A DNA stretch of 32,259 nucleotides from Ignavibacteriales bacterium (GTDB lineage Bacteria; Bacteroidota; Ignavibacteria; UBA10030; SZUA-254). Location: contig JACRFD010000047.1 of assembly GCA_016218025.1 (NCBI GenBank), positions 1 to 32,259 on the forward strand. Reading direction: 5' to 3'. The position numbers were made by a program, and so were the translations under genes. Positions 1-7,930 of this stretch are shown here, piece after piece. The notes beneath the pieces are model-generated. The model worked only from the letters and a program-made list of their open reading frames with translations, was not told the DNA's origin and did no database searches. Numbering within the stretch: position 1 is the first letter of the stretch; each line of letters opens with the position of its first letter.

Positions 1-1
1 A

Positions 2-694
2 ATCGGCACCGACGGGAAATCTATAGATAAAACCGGAATAAATCACATACTCAATCCTTTCGATGAGTTTGCAACCGAAGCTATTCTTCAGCTAAAGGAA
101 AAGAACGGCGGCGAAACAATCGCCATTACTTTAGGCGGTGACAGTCACAAGGAAACTCTCCGCAAGGCGCTCGCGATGGGAGTGGAAAAGGCAATTCTTT
201 TAAAAGACGACGCTGTTCGAGATTCATTTTCGATAGCAAAGGCGCTCTCAGAAGAATTAAAAAAACATTCACCGGAATTTATTTTATTCGGTAAACAATC
301 TATCGATTATTACGATGAGCAGATTCCCGGACTGGTAGCCGAACTGCTTGGAGTTCCTTCGGTTACTTCTGTTGTCAAACTTATCGTCGAAGATAAAAAA
401 ATCACATGCCATCGCGAGATTGAAGGCGGTCAGGAGATAGTTGAAACATCATATCCGGTTGTTATTGCTGCACAAAAAGGTTTAAACGAACCGCGTTATC
501 CGTCATTGAAAGGAATTATGGCTTCTAAAACAAAGCCGATACTCGAGGTTCAGCCCACGCCGGTTCAACCGGTTGTTGAACTCATCGGAATGCAGAAACC
601 ACCCGCGAAGCAATCAGGTAAAATTGTTGGAACAGACGCAACGGCAGTTCCCGAACTTGTCAGACTGCTTCACGAAGAAGCTAAAGTTATCTAG
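2..694 (+). CDS. etfB: Electron transfer flavoprotein beta subunit, 5' end cut by window edge
   Basis: This is the beta subunit of the heterodimeric electron transfer flavoprotein, a soluble carrier that takes electrons from acyl-CoA and other flavin dehydrogenases and binds AMP. The reading frame is open from base 2 without a start codon and ends at the TAG at 692-694. About 231 residues are visible against a usual length near 250-260, so roughly the first 20-30 lie outside the window. The EtfB signature is clear: NPFDEFATEAILQLKE near the visible N-terminus, then an ITLGG strand, GKQSIDYYDEQIPGLVAELL, and the late segment KGLNEPRYPSLKGIMASKTK. An internal ATG at 176 would cut through the conserved fold and is not the start. 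etfA follows 57 bases downstream in the same direction, the usual partner arrangement. Confidence 0.95.
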   Translation: MGTDGKSIDKTGINHILNPFDEFATEAILQLKEKNGGETIAITLGGDSHKETLRKALAMGVEKAILLKDDAVRDSFSIAKALSEELKKHSPEFILFGKQSIDYYDEQIPGLVAELLGVPSVTSVVKLIVEDKKITCHREIEGGQEIVETSYPVVIAAQKGLNEPRYPSLKGIMASKTKPILEVQPTPVQPVVELIGMQKPPAKQSGKIVGTDATAVPELVRLLHEEAKVI

Positions 695-751
695 GCTATT
701 CGATATTAGTTATTAAAATAAATTTTTTGATTTTTTACTTTTGAATTGATT

Positions 752-1726
752 ATGAAAATACTTGCATTTGCAGAACAGCGTGACGGAAAATTTAAAAAGT
801 CGGCTTACGAAGTTACACAAACAGCTTCCGAGATCGCTTCAAAATTAGGAGCTGAATTTATAACAATAGTTATCGGAAATTCTTTGGATGGAATTGTTCC
901 GGAGCTTGGGAAATATGGCGCAAAGAAAATTATCATAGCGAACGATTCACGCCTCGCTTTATATTCAACAACTGCATACGCAAAAATAGTTGCCGATGTA
1001 GCTCAAAAAGAAGGAGCAACATTTTTATTCTTTCCGGCGAGTCAAATGGGTAAAGACCTTGCGCCGCGCGTAGCTGCAAAATTAAATGCAGGCTTAGCAT
1101 CCGATTGTACAGCACTAAAAATAGATGGCTCCGATTTGATTGCTTCACGACCTGTATATGCCGGAAAAGCTGTTGCCGATGTAAAAATTATCTCGCCTGT
1201 GAAATTATTCTCATTGCGGCCTAATGTATTCACAGCAACAGCGAAATACAACAACACCGTTTCTATTGAAAACGCTCAAATCCAATTAACCGATGCCGAT
1301 TTCGGCGCTAAGGTAGTTAATGTAAAAGTTGCAGAAGGCAGACCCGATGTAACCGAAGCAAATATTGTTGTATCGGGTGGACGCGGTATGAAGGGTCCGG
1401 AACATTTCCAATTGATTGAAAAGCTTGCCGATATTCTTGGTGGTGCAGTCGGCGCATCGCGTGCGGTTGTAGACGCCGGTTGGAGACCTCACGATGAGCA
1501 GGTTGGTCAAACAGGTAAAACAGTTTCTCCGACACTTTATATTGCATGTGGAATTTCCGGTGCAATACAACATATGGCAGGTATGTCGTCTTCAAAATTC
1601 ATAGTCGCGATTAATAAAGACAAAGATGCTCCTATATTTCAGGTATCTGATTACGGAATAGTTGGAGATCTATTCGAAATTCTTCCGCCATTAACGGAAG
1701 AGCTTAAGAAAATTATTGGAAAATAA
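752..1726 (+). CDS. etfA: Electron transfer flavoprotein alpha subunit
   Basis: EtfA carries the FAD of the electron transfer flavoprotein and passes electrons on, for example to ETF dehydrogenases or bifurcating partners. The protein has about 324 residues, normal for the family. The N-terminal half is the adenine-nucleotide-like alpha/beta domain (MKILAFAEQ start). The C-terminal FAD domain is highly conserved: VVSGGRGMKGPEHF, LGGAVGASRAVVDAGW, VGQTGKTVSPTLYIACGISG, and FIVAINKDKDAPIFQVSDYG. I chose the ATG at 752 over the in-frame TTG at 746 because MKILAF matches the usual EtfA N-terminus. No good ribosome binding site is visible, as is common in this lineage. It follows etfB and is followed 13 bases later by a DUF151 gene, probably one transcript. 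Confidence 0.96.
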   Translation: MKILAFAEQRDGKFKKSAYEVTQTASEIASKLGAEFITIVIGNSLDGIVPELGKYGAKKIIIANDSRLALYSTTAYAKIVADVAQKEGATFLFFPASQMGKDLAPRVAAKLNAGLASDCTALKIDGSDLIASRPVYAGKAVADVKIISPVKLFSLRPNVFTATAKYNNTVSIENAQIQLTDADFGAKVVNVKVAEGRPDVTEANIVVSGGRGMKGPEHFQLIEKLADILGGAVGASRAVVDAGWRPHDEQVGQTGKTVSPTLYIACGISGAIQHMAGMSSSKFIVAINKDKDAPIFQVSDYGIVGDLFEILPPLTEELKKIIGK

Positions 1727-1739
1727 AAGGTACTCAAAC

Positions 1740-2285
1740 GTGGAAAGAATTCAAGTCGATATAATGGGATTATCAACAAGTCCGGCGAGCGGTGGCGCTT
1801 ACGCTCTTATATTAAAAGAAGTAAGCGGGAATCGCAGACTTCCGATTATCATAGGTGCGTTTGAAGCACAATCGATTGCGCTGGAAATAGAAGGGATAAA
1901 ACCGCCGCGCCCGCTAACCCACGATTTGATGAAAAATATTATCGAAACGCTCGGCGCTGATCTTATAGAGGTGGTAATTGGTGAATTACGCGAAGGCACT
2001 TTTTTTGCGACACTTATTTTCGATAGCCAGGAAATGGACGCAAGACCCAGTGATGCAATAGCGCTGGCGGTCCGTTTCGGAATTCCAATATTTGTTTCCG
2101 ATAAAGTTATGGATGAGGCATCTTTTTTACCCGAAAGCGAAGAGCACGAACCGGAGAAAGTTGCGCCCGAGAACAGATTAACAAGATTGGAAGCTCTAAA
2201 AGCACAATTAAACGAAGCGGTTGAGAGGGAAGATTATGAAAAAGCCGCAAAACTCAGAGATGAAATTCAGAAACTAGATAAATAA
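1740..2285 (+). CDS. Bifunctional nuclease-family (DUF151) protein with C-terminal UVR motif
   Basis: The N-terminal ~130 residues form a DUF151/BFN domain: VERIQVDIMGLSTSPASGG, then LPIIIGAFEAQSIALEIEG, RPLTHDLMKNIIETLGA and ARPSDAIALAVRFGIPIFV. Plant members were reported to have DNase/RNase activity, and the bacterial role is unsettled. The last ~40 residues (LEALKAQLNEAVEREDYEKAAKLRDEIQ) are a UvrB/UvrC-type coiled-coil motif used for protein contacts. This fusion is common in Bacteroidetes/Chlorobi. I favour the GTG start at 1740: AAAAGG lies 9 bases upstream at 1725-1730 and the product begins at the conserved domain. A TTG at 1716 would add 8 residues and overlap etfA by 11 bases. The domain call is firm; the biochemical function is not. 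Confidence 0.9.
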   Translation: MERIQVDIMGLSTSPASGGAYALILKEVSGNRRLPIIIGAFEAQSIALEIEGIKPPRPLTHDLMKNIIETLGADLIEVVIGELREGTFFATLIFDSQEMDARPSDAIALAVRFGIPIFVSDKVMDEASFLPESEEHEPEKVAPENRLTRLEALKAQLNEAVEREDYEKAAKLRDEIQKLDK

Positions 2286-2307
2286 TATTTTCAGAATATA
2301 GAATTGT

Positions 2308-2340
2308 AAACACCCGATGTCGCCATCGGGTGTTTTTATT
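2308..2340 (+). terminator. Strong intrinsic terminator, possibly bidirectional
   Basis: A perfect 12-bp inverted repeat (AAACACCCGATG at 2308-2319 and CATCGGGTGTTT at 2324-2335) closes a TCGC loop and runs into T-rich sequence. It lies 22 bases after the stop of the DUF151 gene and 20 bases from the end of the convergent M14 gene. The A-rich left arm would give a U-tract on the minus strand too, so it can plausibly end both transcripts. Confidence 0.9.
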
Positions 2341-2355
2341 TCCTGTGTTTGCTTT

Positions 2356-3504
2356 TTAAAAATATTTTTCCGTTTCAAACCGATTATTTAATTTTAAATC
2401 ATCAAGCGGAATACATTTTCCTCTTCCATCAATTTCCGCCAATCCGATAAACAGACTCAGATCACCGACATCCACTAGCTTTGGAGGTGGCTCCGAATGA
2501 GTATCTACCTGTGAAGAGATTCCGAGTTCTGCTTCGGTTTTTATTCCGTTTTTACTTTCTATAAGAATATTTCTTATTATTAAATCATAAGCTTTCTTAC
2601 CGTTGAATGGAAGTTCTTCGTATTCTTTTAAATCAAATTCTTCTAAAGCATCGGTGGCAATTGCAAATATTGAACTTAAGATTCCAACAAAATTTAATTT
2701 TCTGATAAAATCTTTTTGCAGATCATCCTGCACATGCCCCGATTCGACCAATAACGTACTTGTTCCCCATAGTTGCATATTATCTCCAAATGCACGCGGC
2801 TCAAAACTATCGTCATATTTGGTAACCTTACCTGAAATGAATTGTTTCATTGTGGATGCAAAAACCGAAGCAAGGTGTTTTGCTTTCATTCTTATTTGAT
2901 TATCCGATTTTTGTGCATCAAAAGCTGGGGCAAGCAAACCGATTGCCGACAATTCTTTTTTGTACCCCACGGAACTTAATTCCTGATCATGCAAATTGAA
3001 ACCGAAAGAAGGTCGAATTTTATTCCGAATAGATTTTAACAAAACAGCCTCCGGCGTTCGAAGCGATTTAGCATCTCTGTTTAAATCGATCATCTGGCTT
3101 GTACGGCGTTGAAATCTTTCGGCACCATCGGGGTTCAACATCGGAAGAAAATTTAATTTTACTGAATTTAGTATGGCTTTCACTTTTTCTTCATCGCGAT
3201 TCGTGCTGATATAATTAAGGATGTCACAGATAGCCATTGTTGCGGTCGATTCATCCCCGTGCATCTGTGACCATAATAATATATCAATTTTACCGCCGCC
3301 TACAGTTACAAGGTTAATCTTGCGGTTTTCAAATGAGCGTCCGGCTTCGTAGACATTCAACAGATTCTTTGAATTAGCAGCAATTTTCGAAATCGCCACA
3401 GACAATATTTCGTAGCCAAAAGACCGGTTTTTAAAATCATCAATTCTATGTTGATCATATTTATCAAATAACCGTTTCGAAAAGTCGATAATTTCATTAT
3501 TCAT
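2356..3504 (-). CDS. M14-family zinc carboxypeptidase-like protein
   Basis: This 382-residue protein has the M14 metallocarboxypeptidase signature. The zinc ligands are H82 and E85 in MHGDESTA and H172 in FNLHDQ; NPDG and LNRD (N142-R143) match the substrate-binding region; and E254 in LLVESGH sits where the catalytic glutamate is expected. Such enzymes remove C-terminal residues from peptides or act on peptidoglycan stems or amidated amino acids, and the exact substrate cannot be read from the sequence. The N-terminus (MNNEIIDFSKRLFDKYDQ) has no signal peptide, so it is predicted cytoplasmic, unusual for M14 proteins. The ATG start has an AGGA motif 7 bases upstream on the minus strand. It stands alone, divergent from lon and convergent with the etf operon. 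Confidence 0.85.
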   Translation of the reverse strand: MNNEIIDFSKRLFDKYDQHRIDDFKNRSFGYEILSVAISKIAANSKNLLNVYEAGRSFENRKINLVTVGGGKIDILLWSQMHGDESTATMAICDILNYISTNRDEEKVKAILNSVKLNFLPMLNPDGAERFQRRTSQMIDLNRDAKSLRTPEAVLLKSIRNKIRPSFGFNLHDQELSSVGYKKELSAIGLLAPAFDAQKSDNQIRMKAKHLASVFASTMKQFISGKVTKYDDSFEPRAFGDNMQLWGTSTLLVESGHVQDDLQKDFIRKLNFVGILSSIFAIATDALEEFDLKEYEELPFNGKKAYDLIIRNILIESKNGIKTEAELGISSQVDTHSEPPPKLVDVGDLSLFIGLAEIDGRGKCIPLDDLKLNNRFETEKYF

Positions 3505-3595
3505 TAAAAAATCCTAAAGTTATTTTCGTTAATATAATAATAACTTTTTGCATTCATTCAAATCAAATAATAGAGTTAAACAAAATTTTTCGTTT

Positions 3596-3626
3596 TTGTT
3601 TTCTGACATCAAACTTTGTATATTTT
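3596..3626 (+). promoter_or_regulatory. Candidate promoter for lon
   Basis: A TTG (3596-3598) within a TTTTTG run is followed 20 bases later by TATATTTT (3619-3626). This fits the Bacteroidetes-type pattern (-33 TTG, -7 TAnnTTTG), except for the last base. It would start transcription near 3632, giving a leader of about 60 bases before the lon ATG. The call rests on pattern only. Confidence 0.4.
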
Positions 3627-3659
3627 CAATCAGAAAATCAATGATATTGAAAATTAATC

Positions 3660-3678
3660 GCCCATTTGGGCTTTTTTT
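3660..3678 (+). promoter_or_regulatory. Terminator-like hairpin in the lon leader
   Basis: GCCC (3660-3663), loop ATTT and GGGC (3668-3671) are followed directly by seven T residues (3672-3678). The shape is that of a small intrinsic terminator, but it lies between the candidate lon promoter and the lon start codon, so it could act as an attenuator. The stem is only 4 bp, so the effect may be weak. Confidence 0.4.
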
Positions 3679-3692
3679 ATCCTTCAACGAAT

Positions 3693-6092
3693 ATGAACCC
3701 GATAGATTTTAATATTTCCGATGACCAGTTACCCTCGCCAGAAAATTTGCCCTCTATTCTTCCTGTTGTTGCTCTTCGTGATATAGTTATTTATCCGTAT
3801 ATGATTTATCCGGTTTTACTGGGGCGCGAATCTTCTCTGCGTGCTGCCGCTTATGCAAATGATCATGACCGGATGGTTTTTCTTGTATCGCAACGTAATC
3901 CCTCGGTTGAAGAACCGTCTCAGAATGATTTATATCGAGACGGAACAGTTGCAAAAATAATTCAAACCATGAAAATGCCTAATGGTTTGATGAAAATTCT
4001 TGTAGATGGAATTATGCAAGCTTCTATTAAACGGTTTGGTAATTCGAAATCGTTTTTAGATGTTGAAGTGGAATACCATTCTCCTGACGAAAGTCGCTCC
4101 ACCGAAATCGATGCCCTTGTAAGACAATCGTCTTCGCTTTTCACCGAATATATACACTTAAGCCGAAATGTTCCACAGGAAACTTTAGCTTCTTTTGAGT
4201 CGTTGAAGAATCCTCATCGTAAACTTTTTTTCATCGCCTCGAATATTTCGAAAGAGGTCGAGTCGAAACAACTTATACTTCAACATTACAAATTGAAAGA
4301 GCAGTATTTTGAACTCGCCCGTTTACTGATATCGGAAGTTGATGTTTTAAGAATCGAACGTGACCTTGATTCTAAGCTGCATGAAAGCATTCAAAAATCA
4401 CAAAAGAAATTCCTGCTTCAGGAACAAATGAGGATTTTACAAGATGAACTCGGATCTGAGGAAGTGCTTTCTGCTGAGTTGCTGAAATTAAAAGAGCAAA
4501 TCGATACGGCAAAAATGCCGAAAGAGGTTTATGAGAAAGCGGTTGAGGAATTTAATAAGATGAAAAAAACACCGCCCCAATCACCGGAATTTGGAGTCAG
4601 CCGCAACTTCCTGGATTGGCTTATTGCGGTTCCATGGTCAAAACATACAAAAGATAATCTTGATGTTAAACATGTCCAGAAAATTTTGGATGAAGATCAC
4701 TTCGGATTAGAGAAACCCAAAGAACGAATCCTCGAACATATTGCCGTCTTAAACCTTGTTAAAGAAATGCGCGGACAAATTCTATGTTTCGTTGGTCCGC
4801 CGGGAGTTGGAAAAACTTCTCTCGGAAAATCTATTGCCCGTGCGCTCGGCAGAAAATTTGTCCGTATATCTCTCGGCGGTGTACGTGATGAAGCTGAAAT
4901 ACGCGGTCACCGCAGAACATATATCGGCTCCATGCCGGGTAAAATAATCCAATCCATGAAACGTGCCGGTGTGGTAAACCCGGTTATCTTAATGGATGAA
5001 GTTGACAAAATGAGTATGGATTTCCGCGGCGACCCCTCGGCGGCATTACTTGAAGTATTAGATCCCGAGCAGAACACAACTTTCAACGATCATTATCTTG
5101 ACATAGATTATGATCTTTCGCGCGTAATGTTTATTACCACCGCCAATGTGCGTTATAATATTCCTCTTCCACTTCAAGATCGAATGGAAATTATTGAACT
5201 TCCCGGATATCTGGAATATGACAAACGTGAAATTGCCAAGCGGCATATCATTCCACGGCAGCTTACCGAGCACGGGCTAAAAACCAACGATGTTTCTTTT
5301 GAAGATGATGCAATTTCAAAAGTTATACAGCAATACACCCGTGAAGCCGGCGTTAGAAACTTGGAACGCGAGATTGCATCAATATGCCGTAAGGTTGCTA
5401 AAGAAATTGTAATGGGACGGAACAATGGTGGAAAAAGATCGAAGCAGAAAAAAATAATCATCGATACTCAAAAGGTGGAGAAGTTAATCGGTGTTCCAAA
5501 ATTCAGACAAAAAACGACTAATGGAGAAAGGCGGATCGGTTCAGTAATCGGTTTAGCATGGACGAGTGTAGGCGGAGATATACTGAATGTTGATGTGACA
5601 ATTATGAACGGTCCTGAAAAATTAACTTTAACCGGACAACTTGGCGATGTTATGAAAGAATCGGCACAGGCGGCGTTGAGCTATATTCGTTCAAACGCAA
5701 AAACGCTCCGGGTCCCTGAAGAATTTTATAGAAAAAAAGAAATTCATATTCATTTACCGGAAGGTGCGATTCCAAAAGATGGTCCATCTGCCGGCATTAC
5801 GCTTGCAATGGCAATTATTTCAGCCGCATCTCAGAAACCCGCACGAAACGACGTGGCTATGACCGGTGAAATCACGCTGCGAGGAAATATTCTTGCAATT
5901 GGCGGTTTAAATGAAAAACTTCTTGCCGCGCAAAGAAGCGGTATCCACACGGTTTTAATTCCGAAAGAAAACGAAAAAGACCTGATTGAAATTCCATCTA
6001 AAGTAAAAGAAGGAATGAGAATAATTCCTATTAATACTATTGCCGATGCAATGGAATATGTTTTTGAAAAAAAATCTTCCGGCAAGCCTTGA
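3693..6092 (+). CDS. lon: ATP-dependent Lon protease
   Basis: Lon is the cytoplasmic ATP-dependent serine protease that degrades misfolded and short-lived regulatory proteins as a hexamer. From the ATG at 3693 the product has 799 residues. The N-terminal substrate-recognition domain starts LPVVALRDIVIYPYMIYPV. A coiled region follows (EQMRILQDELG). The AAA+ module has Walker A GPPGVGKT (residues 368-375) and Walker B VILMDEVDK. The C-terminal protease domain holds the Ser-Lys dyad at S699 (DGPSAG) and K742 (GLNEKLLAA), 43 residues apart as in E. coli Lon. A TTG at 3666 would add nine residues, but that stretch is the leader hairpin and its T-run, so the ATG is preferred. dnaX follows 53 bases later on the same strand. 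Confidence 0.97.
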   Translation: MNPIDFNISDDQLPSPENLPSILPVVALRDIVIYPYMIYPVLLGRESSLRAAAYANDHDRMVFLVSQRNPSVEEPSQNDLYRDGTVAKIIQTMKMPNGLMKILVDGIMQASIKRFGNSKSFLDVEVEYHSPDESRSTEIDALVRQSSSLFTEYIHLSRNVPQETLASFESLKNPHRKLFFIASNISKEVESKQLILQHYKLKEQYFELARLLISEVDVLRIERDLDSKLHESIQKSQKKFLLQEQMRILQDELGSEEVLSAELLKLKEQIDTAKMPKEVYEKAVEEFNKMKKTPPQSPEFGVSRNFLDWLIAVPWSKHTKDNLDVKHVQKILDEDHFGLEKPKERILEHIAVLNLVKEMRGQILCFVGPPGVGKTSLGKSIARALGRKFVRISLGGVRDEAEIRGHRRTYIGSMPGKIIQSMKRAGVVNPVILMDEVDKMSMDFRGDPSAALLEVLDPEQNTTFNDHYLDIDYDLSRVMFITTANVRYNIPLPLQDRMEIIELPGYLEYDKREIAKRHIIPRQLTEHGLKTNDVSFEDDAISKVIQQYTREAGVRNLEREIASICRKVAKEIVMGRNNGGKRSKQKKIIIDTQKVEKLIGVPKFRQKTTNGERRIGSVIGLAWTSVGGDILNVDVTIMNGPEKLTLTGQLGDVMKESAQAALSYIRSNAKTLRVPEEFYRKKEIHIHLPEGAIPKDGPSAGITLAMAIISAASQKPARNDVAMTGEITLRGNILAIGGLNEKLLAAQRSGIHTVLIPKENEKDLIEIPSKVKEGMRIIPINTIADAMEYVFEKKSSGKP

Positions 6093-6108
6093 ATCTGTCT
6101 TGCGGGAA
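6077..6108 (+). terminator. Hairpin at the lon 3' end, weak terminator or processing site
   Basis: TTCCGGCAAG (6077-6086) pairs with CTTGCGGGAA (6099-6108) at nine of ten positions across a 12-base loop. The lon stop codon lies inside it. No T-tract follows (the next bases are ATATATATTA), so this is at best a weak terminator or an mRNA-stabilising structure between lon and dnaX. Confidence 0.35.
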
Positions 6109-6145
6109 ATATATATTATAATTCGAACTCTTTAATTAAGCAGAA

Positions 6146-7849
6146 ATGACATACCTCGTAACAGCACGTAAATGGAGACCGATGGTCTTCGATGATATTG
6201 TCGGTCAGGAGCATATCGCAACTACATTACGAAATGCTCTTGCCAGCAATCGGCTGTCGCATGCTTACATTTTCGGTGGTCCACGCGGGGTCGGCAAAAC
6301 CACCACCGCAAGAATTCTTGCTAAGGCGGTAAACTGTTTGAACCCGAAAGATTATAATCCCGACAACAAATGTGAGTTATGCACCGAAATTACGGAGGGA
6401 AGAAGCGTTAATGTTTTTGAAATAGATGGTGCTTCCAATCGCGGCGTTGAGGAAATAAGAAATCTCAGAGAAGCTGTAAGATACGGTCCTGCGAAAGGGA
6501 AATATAAAATTTATATTATCGACGAAGTGCACATGCTTACAAAAGAAGCATTCAACGCTTTATTAAAAACACTCGAAGAGCCGCCACCATATGTAATGTT
6601 TATCTTCGCCACAACAGAAATTCATAAAGTACCGCTCACCATTTTATCGCGGTGTCAGCGATTTGATTTCCGCAGAATTTCGATTGAGGAAATAACTTCC
6701 CGCTTAAAACTAATTGCAAAAGAGGAAACAATATCTATAGACGATGATGCGTTTCTAATAATAGCTAAACGGGCAGACGGTTCGATGCGGGATGCTCAAA
6801 GCATTTTCGATCAGGTAGTTTCTTTTTGCGGGAACAAAATCAAGGCAAAACAAATAATTTCTATGTGGAATTTAGTCGATGAGGAATCTTTTTTCCGCTT
6901 GACGGATATTATCACATCGAAAAATATAAAGGATGGATTATTATTCACCGATGAAATCATTGGCAGTGGTTATGATTTAAAAGATTTTTTAAACGGATTT
7001 ATTGAACACCTCCGGAATATTTTAATAGCCCGATCCACAAATTCGACCGGTCTTATCGAATCATCAGAAATATTAAAAAAACGCTATGAATCTACCGCAA
7101 TCAGATTTTCTGAGATTGATTTACTTAGATTAATAAAAATAGCTTCGGAAACTGAGAGCGCAATCAGGTGGAGTCAACAGCCAAGATTGAAGCTGGAAAT
7201 TGCAATCGTTCAGATGATTAAATTAGACAGCTCCGTTGAGATAGGTTCGCTGATAAGAAAACTTGATAACATTTCTTCCAACGAAGAAGATGAATCGGAA
7301 AATAAGTCACTCTCCCTATTAGAACATCCCGCTACAAAATTGGCCGAAACTCCAATCCGGGGAAACGTGAAGGCAACGCAGCCAACGTTACGGGCAGATC
7401 AAATTGTTACACCGAAATTTATCATTGCAGAAACTCCACGCGTTTCCGAGGAAATACATCTCCCCTCGAAGAGAGATATTCTGGATAAATGGTCGACTTT
7501 TGTTTCCGAAGCTAAAAAAGAGCGCATTGCAATCGGAACAATGTTAAGCGAAACATCATTTGTAGATATTAAAAACGATAGGCTTTGTATCAGCTGCCCA
7601 GATGATTTCCATGCCGACAATTTAAACATCAATAGAAACCGACAATACCTTCAGGATCTTGCGGAGCGGATATACGGAGCAAAGGTTCAGCTTGAAACAA
7701 TATTATCAACACAAAATAATTTCCCGGTATCTACATCTCATCAATCGGATCAAACCGAAATCAAGCATTCCACACGGTCATCATCTCAAAAACACCCTGT
7801 AATTGAAGCTCTGATCAAAGAATTTGGAGTAAAACCGATCAATCCTTGA
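6146..7849 (+). CDS. dnaX: DNA polymerase III subunit gamma/tau
   Basis: DnaX is the ATPase subunit of the replicative clamp loader. The 567-residue product opens with MTYLVTARKWRPMVFDDIVG. It has Walker A GGPRGVGKTT (residues 44-53), Walker B IIDEVHML (124-131) and the SRC sensor-1 motif (168-170). The zinc module is incomplete: C64, C76 and C79 are present, but position 73, the fourth zinc cysteine in E. coli DnaX, is Asp. The oligomerisation domain follows to about residue 370. A less conserved tau-like tail includes residues 440-540, a region that in tau binds helicase and polymerase. A seven-A run (7075-7081) in phase A-AAA-AAA could allow slippage. The start has only weak ribosome-binding sequence upstream. 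Confidence 0.96.
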   Translation: MTYLVTARKWRPMVFDDIVGQEHIATTLRNALASNRLSHAYIFGGPRGVGKTTTARILAKAVNCLNPKDYNPDNKCELCTEITEGRSVNVFEIDGASNRGVEEIRNLREAVRYGPAKGKYKIYIIDEVHMLTKEAFNALLKTLEEPPPYVMFIFATTEIHKVPLTILSRCQRFDFRRISIEEITSRLKLIAKEETISIDDDAFLIIAKRADGSMRDAQSIFDQVVSFCGNKIKAKQIISMWNLVDEESFFRLTDIITSKNIKDGLLFTDEIIGSGYDLKDFLNGFIEHLRNILIARSTNSTGLIESSEILKKRYESTAIRFSEIDLLRLIKIASETESAIRWSQQPRLKLEIAIVQMIKLDSSVEIGSLIRKLDNISSNEEDESENKSLSLLEHPATKLAETPIRGNVKATQPTLRADQIVTPKFIIAETPRVSEEIHLPSKRDILDKWSTFVSEAKKERIAIGTMLSETSFVDIKNDRLCISCPDDFHADNLNINRNRQYLQDLAERIYGAKVQLETILSTQNNFPVSTSHQSDQTEIKHSTRSSSQKHPVIEALIKEFGVKPINP

Positions 7850-7870
7850 TACCTTTTAATAGATCAAAAT

Positions 7871-7896
7871 AAAGCAATTGCTATTTGCTTTTAAAT
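7871..7896 (+). terminator. Possible weak AT-rich terminator after dnaX
   Basis: AAAGCAA (7871-7877) and TTGCTTT (7885-7891) form a 7-bp stem with a seven-base loop, 21 bases after the dnaX stop. The stem is AT-rich and the following tract (TAAATC) is poor in T, so the call is tentative. Confidence 0.3.
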
Positions 7897-7930
7897 CTGT
7901 TTTTCTCAATATTTTAAATGGTATCTTAAT

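Noticed and set aside
6089..6122. Promoter for dnaX using TATAAT at 6117-6122
   Set aside because: The -10-like box is good, but the nearest TTG-containing boxes give spacers of 11 or 22 bases, so no convincing pair exists. dnaX may be read from lon.
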